This document shows, in pieces, positions 28,099 to 37,493 of a DNA stretch of 38,075 nucleotides (within the stretch, counting starts at the first letter, position 1; every line of letters starts with the position of its first letter). Location: contig JAUHWN010000021.1 of the NCBI GenBank assembly GCA_030424665.1, positions 1 to 38,075 of the forward strand, in the 5' to 3' direction. The position numbers and the translations under genes were made by a program. Under the pieces are notes generated by a model. It was not told where the DNA came from. It ran no database searches and was given only the letters and a program-made list of their open reading frames with translations. Source of the stretch: Bdellovibrionia bacterium (GTDB lineage Bacteria > Bdellovibrionota > Bdellovibrionia > Bdellovibrionales > JAGQZY01).

Positions 28099-29275
28099 TA
28101 AACTGACCCAATTTAATGTGGAAACCTGGTTTCAGATGCCTGGCGCATTAAGTGCAGTATCTCTAAACTATGAAGAGATACTGCCCGAAATGCACTCACC
28201 AACACGGCAAAATTCGAAAACACGGATTTTTCAAACGAAAGTCAGACTATAAATTCATCCAACGATTTAAATGCATTCGTTGTAATACCACTTTTTCCAA
28301 AGCCTCAACACAAAAGTGTATCCATCAAAACAAAAGACACCTAAATTCAATCATCCTCAAACTCATCGCCAGCAAGAACTCCCAAAGACGAATCGCCCTT
28401 CTTCTAGGCATTAGTAAAAATACGGTCGCCTCGAAAATTCAATTTCTAGCCAGGATGGCCCGAGAAAAAAATCGACAACAGTTAATCGAAAGTTCGTCAG
28501 TTCAAGAAATTATTTTCGATGATATGGAAACATTCGAACACAGTAAAATGAAACCCCTGAGCATTACGGTGGTCGTGGAAAAGTACACTCAAAGAATTTT
28601 GGGAGCGAGAGCTTCCATCATGCCCGCCAAGGGCCTACTTGCAAAAAGGTCTCGAAAAAAATATGGCAGAAGAAAAGATCAAAGGCACAAAACAAGAGAG
28701 CGCCTTTTCCAGGACCTTAAAAACACAGTTGGATCTCCGGTTACGATCGAATCCGACCAAAACCCCCATTACATTAAAAGTGTTACTCGGCATTTCCCTG
28801 AGGCAGAATACATCCAGTATCGAGGAAGAAGAGGATGTGTCGTTGGTCAAGGGGAACTCAAAGAAGGAGGCTTCGACCCTCTTTTTTATCTCAATCACAC
28901 CTGTGCCATGATTCGAGATAATTTGGGGTGTTTGGTAAGAAGGACCTGGTGCACATCTAAAACAATTCACCATCTTCAGGATCGTCTTGATATCTACACC
29001 TATTTTCACAACACCTTTCTATTGAAAAGCCGAAGGAAAGTAGCCCTCGCTTAGTTCACTTTATAAATTGAATCCAAATTCTTTGTTTGAGGGATGAGGA
29101 GAATCATTCTTTGTGGAAAGTGTTATGGGGGTTCATTTTTAGGGCTCTTGCCAGCCGGATGCGATCTGGGCAAGAAGGGCAGGAGCCCGGCCCTAAAAAT
29201 GGACTCCCAGAATACTTGGAACAACTAGAACCTGATTCTCCTCGCACCAAAAACACAGGAATATGGGTCAGTTTA
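28099..29275 (+). mobile_element. Complete IS1-like insertion sequence (1177 bp)
   Basis: Perfect 12-bp TIRs TAAACTGACCCA/TGGGTCAGTTTA around one transposase ORF. Confidence 0.85.
28170..29054 (+). CDS. IS1-like transposase, single ORF (InsA-like zinc finger plus InsB-like catalytic region)
   Basis: YCPKC...FKCIRCNTTFS zinc finger; LNHTCAMIRDNLGCLVRRTWCTSK resembles the IS1 InsB C-terminus. Confidence 0.85.
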   Translation: MKRYCPKCTHQHGKIRKHGFFKRKSDYKFIQRFKCIRCNTTFSKASTQKCIHQNKRHLNSIILKLIASKNSQRRIALLLGISKNTVASKIQFLARMAREKNRQQLIESSSVQEIIFDDMETFEHSKMKPLSITVVVEKYTQRILGARASIMPAKGLLAKRSRKKYGRRKDQRHKTRERLFQDLKNTVGSPVTIESDQNPHYIKSVTRHFPEAEYIQYRGRRGCVVGQGELKEGGFDPLFYLNHTCAMIRDNLGCLVRRTWCTSKTIHHLQDRLDIYTYFHNTFLLKSRRKVALA

Positions 29276-30937
29276 CTATTTCTTTATGTAATTATAAAAT
29301 GCCAAGAGCGATAGTAATGAAGATAAGGTGTAAAAGAAGACGCTGACCACGGGGAGTCCGAGTACGGTGTACTGGGACTCATCGCCAAGAGACAGTGAAC
29401 CGCCAATAATCATGCTTCCAATGAGAATTCCCAAATAGAGTATATTGGCGGAGTTATCCATCGAACGCCTTATGGCTTCACTTTGCAAGTGATCAATTTT
29501 AATTGCGAAATCGGGATGATTTATCCGTCTCAAGATTTGTTTTATTTGCCTTGGCGCCGAATAAAGAAGAGTCGAAGATTCCCTACCTATGTGAGAAAGG
29601 TCCGTCAGGAGTTTGGTGCCGTCATATTTAGTCTTAACTAGCTCAGACGCAAAATCGAGAGCATAGGGCAGAAGATCAAAATCTGAGATTACCTGTCGGC
29701 CCATACCTTCAACCGTTACGATCGATTTAAAAAACAACATAAGATCGGAAGGAATTTTTATCCGATGTCTCGCTGCCAAAGAGGTTGATTCCATCAACAG
29801 CTGTCCGAGGTTCACAGACTTCAAAGTTAATCCAAAGTAAGGAGCTATGAGTTCCCGTAAATCCCTTGTGAATCGGTCGACATTAATTCGCTCGTCATAG
29901 GGAGCAAGATCGACATACTCATAAGCTAAACGTTCATAATCTTCGGTGGCAAGGGCAACAAACATGGCAGCAATAGAGTCACTCGTTCGACTTCCAATTC
30001 GACCAACTACACCAAAATCGATGAGTCCAATTTTACCTTCAGGCAAAATAAAGATGTTACCCGCATGAAGATCACCATGAAAAAGACCGTGCTTAAACAC
30101 CATTCTAAAAAAGGCTTTAATTCCAGCCTTGATGTATTTTTCTTTCTCAGATCGATCAATGTCTTTTAAAGAGTGGAGCGGAGATCCGTTGAGATGCTCC
30201 ATGACCAAAACTTGTCGACCCGAATACTCAAGGTAAACTTTGGGAATAACAATTTGTGGATTATCTTTGAAATTTTCTGTAAAACGTCTGATGTTATTGG
30301 CTTCGACGATAAAATTAGTTTCTAGTTCTAGTGTCTTAAAAAACTCATCGACAACCCCGACCGGATTAAACACTTCTAGTTCTTCAAAGTTTTTTTGCAG
30401 AAGGTCTGCAAGGAAGTACAGAATTGAAACATCGTCGTCAATGATCTCCCTTATTCCCGGGCGCTGGACTTTTACGACAACTTCAGTGCCGTCTTTGAGA
30501 ATTGCTGGGTGAACTTGAGCAATACTTGCAGCGGCAAATGGCTGCTCATCGAAGTGCGAAAATACGTCGTCAACATTTCCAAACTGATGATCGATAACTT
30601 TTTTAATTTCTGAATATGGAAGGGGGCTCACCTGATCTTGCAATTTTTTAAATTCATCGACAAAATCCGAAGGCACTAAGTCCGGTCGAGTCGCCAAAAC
30701 TTGACCGAATTTAACAAAGGTAGGGCCAAGTTCTTCGAAACACATGCGCATTCTTTGGGCCGTTGTGAAATCGTCATATTCAGGACGATGGAATCGCTTG
30801 AGTAAAAACCCGCCAAGTTTAATTTTTTCAGTTACATCTTGAAAACCAAATTTTGCAAAGGTGGCTACTATGGTTCTTAAGCGCCCAGCGTTTTTTAATG
30901 TTTTACCAATTTGTGTTGAGCTATGAATTATCCCCAT
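29276..30937 (-). CDS. ubiB: ABC1/UbiB-family atypical kinase
   Basis: FGQVLATRPDLVP, PFAAASIAQVHPAILKDGTEVVVKVQRPGI, HGDLHAGNIFILPEGKIGLIDFGVVGRI, C-terminal hydrophobic helices. Confidence 0.92.
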   Translation of the reverse strand: MGIIHSSTQIGKTLKNAGRLRTIVATFAKFGFQDVTEKIKLGGFLLKRFHRPEYDDFTTAQRMRMCFEELGPTFVKFGQVLATRPDLVPSDFVDEFKKLQDQVSPLPYSEIKKVIDHQFGNVDDVFSHFDEQPFAAASIAQVHPAILKDGTEVVVKVQRPGIREIIDDDVSILYFLADLLQKNFEELEVFNPVGVVDEFFKTLELETNFIVEANNIRRFTENFKDNPQIVIPKVYLEYSGRQVLVMEHLNGSPLHSLKDIDRSEKEKYIKAGIKAFFRMVFKHGLFHGDLHAGNIFILPEGKIGLIDFGVVGRIGSRTSDSIAAMFVALATEDYERLAYEYVDLAPYDERINVDRFTRDLRELIAPYFGLTLKSVNLGQLLMESTSLAARHRIKIPSDLMLFFKSIVTVEGMGRQVISDFDLLPYALDFASELVKTKYDGTKLLTDLSHIGRESSTLLYSAPRQIKQILRRINHPDFAIKIDHLQSEAIRRSMDNSANILYLGILIGSMIIGGSLSLGDESQYTVLGLPVVSVFFYTLSSLLSLLAFYNYIKK

Positions 30938-30947
30938 GACTTAAGCC

Positions 30948-33188
30948 CTACTTCTTTTTCTTTTTTCGTTTCTTCGACGGCGCCGCCTTTTTCCCTTTAC
31001 GACTCGTCTTTGACTTCTTACTCGAACGACTCACTCTTTCGTCGAGAATATCAACAAGTGACTTCTTCTTCCCACTCGACTTTTTCTTTGAGCTCGTCGA
31101 ATTCGAATTCTTAGATTTGGATTTCTTATTTGAGTTACCCTCATTCTTTTTACCGGAGCCCCGTTTTTTCATTCGTCGCGCCAAAGAATGCTCTCTTGAT
31201 TTTTTCTTTTTTACTCGCAGTCTTTTATCACCGAGGGAAATATCTCTATCGATTTCTCGTTCTTGTCTCTCGATACGGTCTTTTAATACAAAATCAATGC
31301 GCCCCTCATCGATACTGACATTAGCTAATGTGACCTCTAGGCTATCCCCAATAGAATAGCGCATCCCCGTGCGCTTACCCACTAGCTGAAGCTTCTCTTC
31401 GTCAAACTCAAATTGATCAGGCCCCAGGTCATCAAGACGAATGAGCCCATCGACATCGAAATTTCTCAAAAGAACAAAAACTCCAAACTTAGCGACTGAA
31501 CTAATTACGCCTTCAAAATTTTCACCCAGGCGTGGGTACATAAATCGGGCCTTTTTAATTGAGATGACCTGTCTCTCCGCTTTGACCGACCTTTGCTCAG
31601 TCGCCGATAACATCGTTCCCGCAGATGCAAGGTCTTCTTCGGTCATGCGATCACCAGCATAAGCGGGGTACTTCAAACTCTTTAACAAGCGATGAACGAT
31701 TAAGTCTGGGTATCTTCGAATCGGAGAAGTAAAGTGCGTGTAGTCGTCGAAACCTAAACCGAAGTGCCCAATATTATCAGCCGAGTACTGGGCCTGGCTC
31801 ATTGCACGCAAGGTTAATATATTGAGAACTTGCGTCTGAGGAGTCCCCCGAAATTCTTGCAGGGCCTTAGTTAACTTCTTTTGTAGCTTCCCACCAGTGA
31901 CCCTTCCTTTGGCTCCAAAAGAATGAAGAAACTGCTGAAGCAAACTAACATCTTCTTCTTTTGGGGGTTCATGGACTCGATAGATAGCTGGGATTTCAGC
32001 TTCTCTAAAAACTTTGGCCACAGTGACATTCGCAATTAACATCAGCTCTTCTATTAAGCGATGAGAAAAAATTCGTTCGTTTCTTGTTATATCAACTGGG
32101 ATGCCATCTGAATTTACCAATACTTCAGTTTCAGGTATTTCTAAATCTAAAGACCCTTCTTTAAATCTCTTACCCATTAGTACTTTTGCTAAGTCAGCGG
32201 CCCGAAGAATATTTTCTTTTACATGATCAAATTCTTCAAGAACAACACCTTCTATAATTTCTTGTGCTTCGCCATAGGTGACTCGAGCCTTACTACACAT
32301 GACTGCTTCATAATAGTCAGATTCTAAAACCTCACCTTGAAACGAAATCAACATTTCACAAACCAGGCAAAGGCGATCAACCTTTGGATTCAAAGAGCAT
32401 AAACCATTAGAGAGATTCTCTGGAAGCATCGGAACAACGTAGTTAGGAAGGTATGTACTATTACCTCTTTGATAGGCTTCATCATCGAGGGCAGTTTCTT
32501 TTTTCACATAGTGACTGACATCCGCGATGGCAACCCACAACCTAAAACCTCGATCTTCGGTTTCGACACATATAGCATCGTCAAAATCCTTGGCGGTCAC
32601 ACCATCAATAGTTATTAAATTGATGGTTCTAAGATCGACTCGTCCTTCTTTGTCACTTTCAGAGACTTCGGTTCCAAAAACTTCAGCTTCTTTAACGACC
32701 TGCTTGGGAAACTCATCGGGAATTTCACTCGCTATAATAACTTTGTGAATATCATTGAGTGCATCTTCAGCATCTCCAAGAACCTGAGAGATCTTTCCTA
32801 AGAAATCTCCTCTAGCACTGGGGTAGGAGAGAATTTCAGCCGATACCAACTCTCCATTTTTTGCTCCCATTGCATTTTCCGAAAAAATTCTAAGGTCAGC
32901 ACCCCATGCTTTTGAAGAATCGAGAATCAAACCTTCTCTCTCGTTGAGTTGAGAGTACACTCCCACAACTCGAGTTGTGGAACGCTCGAGGACATCCTCA
33001 ATTTCTCCATAAAAACGATCCCCTTTTCTGGAGGGGTAGACACGAGCTCTGACTCGATCATTGGACATAACCCCAAGCATATCGTGCTTGGAAATATAAA
33101 CATCGGGGTGTTCTCGATCTTCTGGAATGAGAAACCCAAAACCGTCGGGATGTCGCTTAACTAGGCCTTCTAATAGATTCTTTGACAT
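30948..33188 (-). CDS. rnr: Ribonuclease R with Lys/Ser-rich tail
   Basis: TIDGVTAKDFDDAICVE, HFGLGFDDYTHFTSPIRRYPDLIVHRLL, S1 domain, basic tail. Confidence 0.96.
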   Translation of the reverse strand: MSKNLLEGLVKRHPDGFGFLIPEDREHPDVYISKHDMLGVMSNDRVRARVYPSRKGDRFYGEIEDVLERSTTRVVGVYSQLNEREGLILDSSKAWGADLRIFSENAMGAKNGELVSAEILSYPSARGDFLGKISQVLGDAEDALNDIHKVIIASEIPDEFPKQVVKEAEVFGTEVSESDKEGRVDLRTINLITIDGVTAKDFDDAICVETEDRGFRLWVAIADVSHYVKKETALDDEAYQRGNSTYLPNYVVPMLPENLSNGLCSLNPKVDRLCLVCEMLISFQGEVLESDYYEAVMCSKARVTYGEAQEIIEGVVLEEFDHVKENILRAADLAKVLMGKRFKEGSLDLEIPETEVLVNSDGIPVDITRNERIFSHRLIEELMLIANVTVAKVFREAEIPAIYRVHEPPKEEDVSLLQQFLHSFGAKGRVTGGKLQKKLTKALQEFRGTPQTQVLNILTLRAMSQAQYSADNIGHFGLGFDDYTHFTSPIRRYPDLIVHRLLKSLKYPAYAGDRMTEEDLASAGTMLSATEQRSVKAERQVISIKKARFMYPRLGENFEGVISSVAKFGVFVLLRNFDVDGLIRLDDLGPDQFEFDEEKLQLVGKRTGMRYSIGDSLEVTLANVSIDEGRIDFVLKDRIERQEREIDRDISLGDKRLRVKKKKSREHSLARRMKKRGSGKKNEGNSNKKSKSKNSNSTSSKKKSSGKKKSLVDILDERVSRSSKKSKTSRKGKKAAPSKKRKKKKK

Positions 33189-33282
33189 ACTTAGAGAAAA
33201 CTATCACCTTTAAATCCGACATACAAACTAAAGGCGCGAATCCCCAGGTAAAATAGAAAGTTCTGTGGCAAAAATTGGCTCT

Positions 33283-33831
33283 CTAGAATTTATAAAAATG
33301 GAGCCCTAGGGCAAAACTGAGGGCTTCTAGGCCTGTATTTCGACTGAGTTCTGCCTTCCTCAAGCCAGCTTCCAAAGATAGACCCAACTTACCTACTTTG
33401 AACTCATAGCCAGCACCCAGATATAGACCAATTCCGTCAGGCGAATCTCCCGCAGAAACTTGCAAAAAATCATAGTAAATTCCACCACGGGTATAGAGAC
33501 CGAAATCATTGAGAGGAAAGTACTTTATCTCACTTCCTACAAAGAAGAGTTTGATTTTATCTCCCAATGGAGCATTCACTTCGTCTGTTTTTGCCCCTCC
33601 AATAACAGGTCCAAATGCAAACCCGTAGGAAAGGTCAAAAGGTTCCTCATACCAAAAATTAATTGTGTTACTCAATCCAGAATATTTTATTTCAGTCCCA
33701 GAATTATTAATTTGAAACTGATCATAGGTCTCGCGAGCACGAAACTTCCAATCCCCTGCATAGCTCATATTCGGGATTAAAATCTGGACGAGTACGACTA
33801 AAATAAAAAATGTGTTTTTGTTAAGACTCAT
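33283..33831 (-). CDS. Outer-membrane beta-barrel-like protein
   Basis: Signal peptide; alternating strands; ends ALGLHFYKF. Confidence 0.6.
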   Translation of the reverse strand: MSLNKNTFFILVVLVQILIPNMSYAGDWKFRARETYDQFQINNSGTEIKYSGLSNTINFWYEEPFDLSYGFAFGPVIGGAKTDEVNAPLGDKIKLFFVGSEIKYFPLNDFGLYTRGGIYYDFLQVSAGDSPDGIGLYLGAGYEFKVGKLGLSLEAGLRKAELSRNTGLEALSFALGLHFYKF

Positions 33832-33981
33832 ATAAACCTACTATTCTCCAGTCTCCCCTATTAATCAAGTATTCGCGGCTATCGCTCGAGATGTTACGGA
33901 CCCAATAACTTTTTCAATTATTAACCCTGTATTATTTTGAAGTACTTGGCCTTTCTCAAAAACTGCACTATACCCAGATCC

Positions 33982-34707
33982 ATGAACTTTACCTACGAGG
34001 CCATTGGTGTCATAAAATCCAGTTTCAATGAGAAGTTTGGTACACCTAGGCAACCTCACCTCAGTCCCGAGTCGAGGGGAGAGATTCACATAAATCCAAG
34101 CCTAAACCCGGATCAGTCCCTAAAGGGTCTCGAAGAGTTTTCTCACCTTTGGGTTCTTTTTCACTTTCATCTCAACCGCTCTTCGGGATTCAAAGCCAGC
34201 ATCCATCCACCGCGTCTCAATGGCAAAAAGACTGGCGTCTTTTCTACTAGAAGTCCCCATCGGGCGAATCCCATAGGGCTCTCAGTGGTAAAAATTGAAC
34301 GAATCGAAAATGGAATTATCTATGTTTCATCACTCGATTTGGTAGACGGTACTCCCATTATCGATATTAAGCCCTATATCCCCTCAGCGGATCGAGTCGA
34401 TCAAGCCGATGGCGCATGGACCGATCAAATTGATGACAAACAACTCGAGGTCAACCTAAGTTCATTTCCAGAAATACCAGGCAATCCTTCCAAAGAGGAA
34501 GTGGATCGACTTAAAGCGCTCTTCACCAGAACCATCGAATTGGACCCACGGGCCCTACCCTACAAGGGCGACAAAGAGAACCCCCATCCCTATGGCAATC
34601 GTTATGCTATTTTAGTCGAAGACTACAATGTCGTCTTTAAAGTCGAAGGGAATCAAGCGCAAATCATTGAAATTAATCAGGGATATAAGAAACCACAAAA
34701 GAACTAG
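33982..34707 (+). CDS. trmO: TrmO/TsaA-family tRNA methyltransferase
   Basis: IGVIKSSFNEKFGTPRQP, LEEFSHLWVLFHFH, GVFSTRSPHRANPIGLS, DLVDGTPIIDIKPY. Confidence 0.92.
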   Translation: MNFTYEAIGVIKSSFNEKFGTPRQPHLSPESRGEIHINPSLNPDQSLKGLEEFSHLWVLFHFHLNRSSGFKASIHPPRLNGKKTGVFSTRSPHRANPIGLSVVKIERIENGIIYVSSLDLVDGTPIIDIKPYIPSADRVDQADGAWTDQIDDKQLEVNLSSFPEIPGNPSKEEVDRLKALFTRTIELDPRALPYKGDKENPHPYGNRYAILVEDYNVVFKVEGNQAQIIEINQGYKKPQKN

Positions 34708-34843
34708 GTAGGGTTTTCCACTTCTCAACCGCTCTAACCTTCGAAATTCTTGCTCATGAAACCCTAATCCTCCTAAAAAACTTTCAAGGTCTATTGATTA
34801 AATACCTGGAATCACTTAAAGATGGCGCTTGAAGGAGAGTCCT

Positions 34844-35785
34844 ATGGAGCAAAGAAAAGTCCCCGAATTACGATTAGCTCAGTACCTAGAAGGTTCAGAA
34901 TCTGAGAAGAAAGAATTTATCGACCAACTTTTTACGGGCCTTAAAGAGTATGGATTTATCGTTTTAAAAGATCACCCAATTAGCAATGAGCTGCTCAACA
35001 AAGCCTACTCTCTTTCGGAAGCTTTGTTTTCTCTTCCCGCCGACACAAAGAAAAACTATGTTTCAAAAAAGGGTGGAGGTCAGAGAGGCTATACACCTTT
35101 CGGTGTGGAACATGCGAAGGATCAAGCCGTTGCCGATCTTAAAGAATTTTGGCACGTCGGAAGAGAACTTCCTGAAAACCACAAGTACTCACAGGTTTAC
35201 CCACCAAATCTTTGGCCTTCAGAACTTTCAGAATTCAAAGATGTATTTACTCGTATCTATAGCGAGCTCGATCGCTGTGGAGAAATTATTTTAGAGGCTC
35301 TCACGCACCCACTTGGTGTTGAGAAAAATTACTTCCGTAAAATGATCGAAGACGGAAACTCCATTTTGCGGCTTTTACACTACCCTCCACTACCCGAAGA
35401 TCGTGATCCCAGAGCCATACGTGCTGCCGCCCATGAGGATATTAACCTTATTACTCTTTTGGTGAGCGCTTCGGCCTCGGGACTCGAACTCAAAGACCGA
35501 GATGGCAAGTGGCTATCGATTGAGTCAGATCCAAATTCTATTATTGTAGATTCCGGGGACATGCTTTCGAGACTCACTAATGAAGTCATTCCATCTACAA
35601 CTCATCGAGTAGTAAATCCTGATGATAGTAGTACCAATCGCTATTCAATGCCCTATTTTATGCACCCTCACCCCGAAGCAGTTCTAAGCTGCCTAGATTC
35701 TTGCAAAGGACAGGGAGCTAAATACCCAGATATCACTGCACAAGATTTTCTAATGCAAAGGTTAAAAGAGATTGGTCTCGCCTGA
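34844..35785 (+). CDS. 2OG-Fe(II) oxygenase, isopenicillin N synthase-like
   Basis: GFIVLKDHPIS; AAHEDINLITLL (HxD); THRVVNPDDSSTNRYSMPYF. Confidence 0.92.
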   Translation: MEQRKVPELRLAQYLEGSESEKKEFIDQLFTGLKEYGFIVLKDHPISNELLNKAYSLSEALFSLPADTKKNYVSKKGGGQRGYTPFGVEHAKDQAVADLKEFWHVGRELPENHKYSQVYPPNLWPSELSEFKDVFTRIYSELDRCGEIILEALTHPLGVEKNYFRKMIEDGNSILRLLHYPPLPEDRDPRAIRAAAHEDINLITLLVSASASGLELKDRDGKWLSIESDPNSIIVDSGDMLSRLTNEVIPSTTHRVVNPDDSSTNRYSMPYFMHPHPEAVLSCLDSCKGQGAKYPDITAQDFLMQRLKEIGLA

Positions 35786-35861
35786 TTTTTTAAATTGAAT
35801 GTTTTATTTCGATACTAAATTCGAGAGTTGTTTTAGATCGATAAATTTTTTGATTTTTTTT

Positions 35862-35895
35862 AAAGAGTCTCAAATCTATTTGAGGCTCTTTTTTG
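35862..35895. terminator. Bidirectional terminator
   Basis: AAAGAGTCTCAAAT-ct-ATTTGAGGCTCTTTTTT. Confidence 0.85.
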
Positions 35896-36127
35896 TTAAA
35901 AACATATACGGTTCGCAAAACTTTCCTTCGATTCATAGACTTTCATTTTCTTCATGCAAAAAAATTTTTATTGTTCAAAAGTTTCGTCTATTTAGTTTTC
36001 ACACTCAGTGTAATTTGAAATTTGACAGCTAGCCCTTGGTCCTGTGAAATGAATTCAAGAGATCAGATTTTGTTCATGTAAGCTCCGAGATGATCTGAAA
36101 AGGTTGTACGTTAATTAGGAGAAAAGC

Positions 36128-37435
36128 ATGGAACGATTGACTCTCAGTAATCTGGGAAAAATTCTTTTACTTGCCCTCGCCGCACTTGTCTTAGGTGCTT
36201 GTGAACTCGAGCAAGGAGATATTGAGCTCATTGATGATGCTCTTCTTGTTAACGAAGAAATGCCACAAGAAGTAGATCCTCCCGTCGTTGAAGATATGTG
36301 TTACGCCACGCGAGTTGAACAGCCCGAAGCTGAAATTACTCGCAAAATAGATATTCTGTTTGTAACAGATACCTCCGGTTCACTCTCTCAGGAGCGGGCC
36401 GCTATTGCCGAAGGGATCGAAGCCTTTGTAAATGAGCTCCCCGAAGAGGCCGACTATAGAATTGGTGTGCTTCTTGGTCACGGAAGCAAAAGTAAGTATT
36501 CCGGGCATCTCTATAAATCAAGTCATCACGAGCCCATTGTTTTGGATTCAGCTGAATTGAGTCTCAATGACATCCAAAGACACCTAAAGAACAAGCTTAC
36601 AAAGACCAAAGGAGATAAATATTCAGACGGTGGAGAGGAAGGCCTTTTCTCCCTTACACAAATGCTTAAAGAGAATAATCTTAAATGTACTCAGGAATCC
36701 GGTTTCTTGCGAGAGGATGCGGCTCTTGCCGTGATCTGGATCGCCGACGAAAATGATATATGCGCACGATATCCCGATGGCGTGACCCCAGTATACGATC
36801 CCAATAAAATTGAACCAAAAGCGTTCCAAAGAGATTGCGCCAACGTTACTCCTGAATCCGTTGTCGCAGGTCTTCGTGAGCTAAAAGGTGACCTCCCCCT
36901 GTTAATCGCGGGGATTACCTATAACAATGTGGATACGGTTCCTAGAGGTGGCGAAAATGAAGTTGGCTACGGGTACCTCGAAACCATAGCCATCAATAAA
37001 GGTTTAAGTATTGATCTTGCCAACGGTGATTACGAACAAGGCCTAGCCGATATCGGCTTACTTGCCACCAAACAACTGAATCTAATTACCAGAGTAAAAC
37101 TAGAAAAAGACAATATAGACAAAGAGTCAATTGAAGTCTGGGTGGACGGTCTTGCGGCTCCTTTTGAATACCTTGAAGATACCAAAGAAGTTTACTTACC
37201 TGAACCTGGTCAAGATCGTTCTTTGGTGGACATTAAATATTGTACCGTGAAGCCGACTCCAACTCCGACACCAGACGCTTCACCAACTCCGGCTCCAGAC
37301 GTCGATCCGACGCCCACACCGAATCCGACACCGGCGCCAACTCCAACACCAAATACAGACATGGACCCTACGCCGACACCAACCCCACCAGTCGGTGACG
37401 AACCCATGGATATACCCGACGACCCTAACCTTTAA
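36128..37435 (+). CDS. VWA-like lipoprotein with C-terminal Pro/Thr-rich tail
   Basis: Lipobox LGAC; MIDAS-like DTSGS; tail PTPTPTPDASPTPAPDVDPTPTPNPTP. Confidence 0.85.
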   Translation: MERLTLSNLGKILLLALAALVLGACELEQGDIELIDDALLVNEEMPQEVDPPVVEDMCYATRVEQPEAEITRKIDILFVTDTSGSLSQERAAIAEGIEAFVNELPEEADYRIGVLLGHGSKSKYSGHLYKSSHHEPIVLDSAELSLNDIQRHLKNKLTKTKGDKYSDGGEEGLFSLTQMLKENNLKCTQESGFLREDAALAVIWIADENDICARYPDGVTPVYDPNKIEPKAFQRDCANVTPESVVAGLRELKGDLPLLIAGITYNNVDTVPRGGENEVGYGYLETIAINKGLSIDLANGDYEQGLADIGLLATKQLNLITRVKLEKDNIDKESIEVWVDGLAAPFEYLEDTKEVYLPEPGQDRSLVDIKYCTVKPTPTPTPDASPTPAPDVDPTPTPNPTPAPTPTPNTDMDPTPTPTPPVGDEPMDIPDDPNL

Positions 37436-37439
37436 CCAC

Positions 37440-37469
37440 AAAGGGGACGAATCCGTCCCCTTTATTTTT
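37440..37469 (+). terminator. Rho-independent terminator after the VWA gene
   Basis: AAAGGGGACG-aatc-CGTCCCCTTT then ATTTTTA. Confidence 0.85.
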
Positions 37470-37493
37470 ATAGTTATTACGTAAGATTCAATT

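Noticed and set aside
220-29275. 28-kb composite transposon bounded by the two IS copies
   Set aside because: The interior is mostly core genes (glmS, purD, thyA, pckA, flagellins) and the IS copies are noticeably diverged; independent insertions are more likely.
37210-37407. Minus-strand ORF rich in VGVGVG
   Set aside because: It is the antisense of the Pro/Thr-rich repeat in the VWA lipoprotein; a low-complexity artefact.
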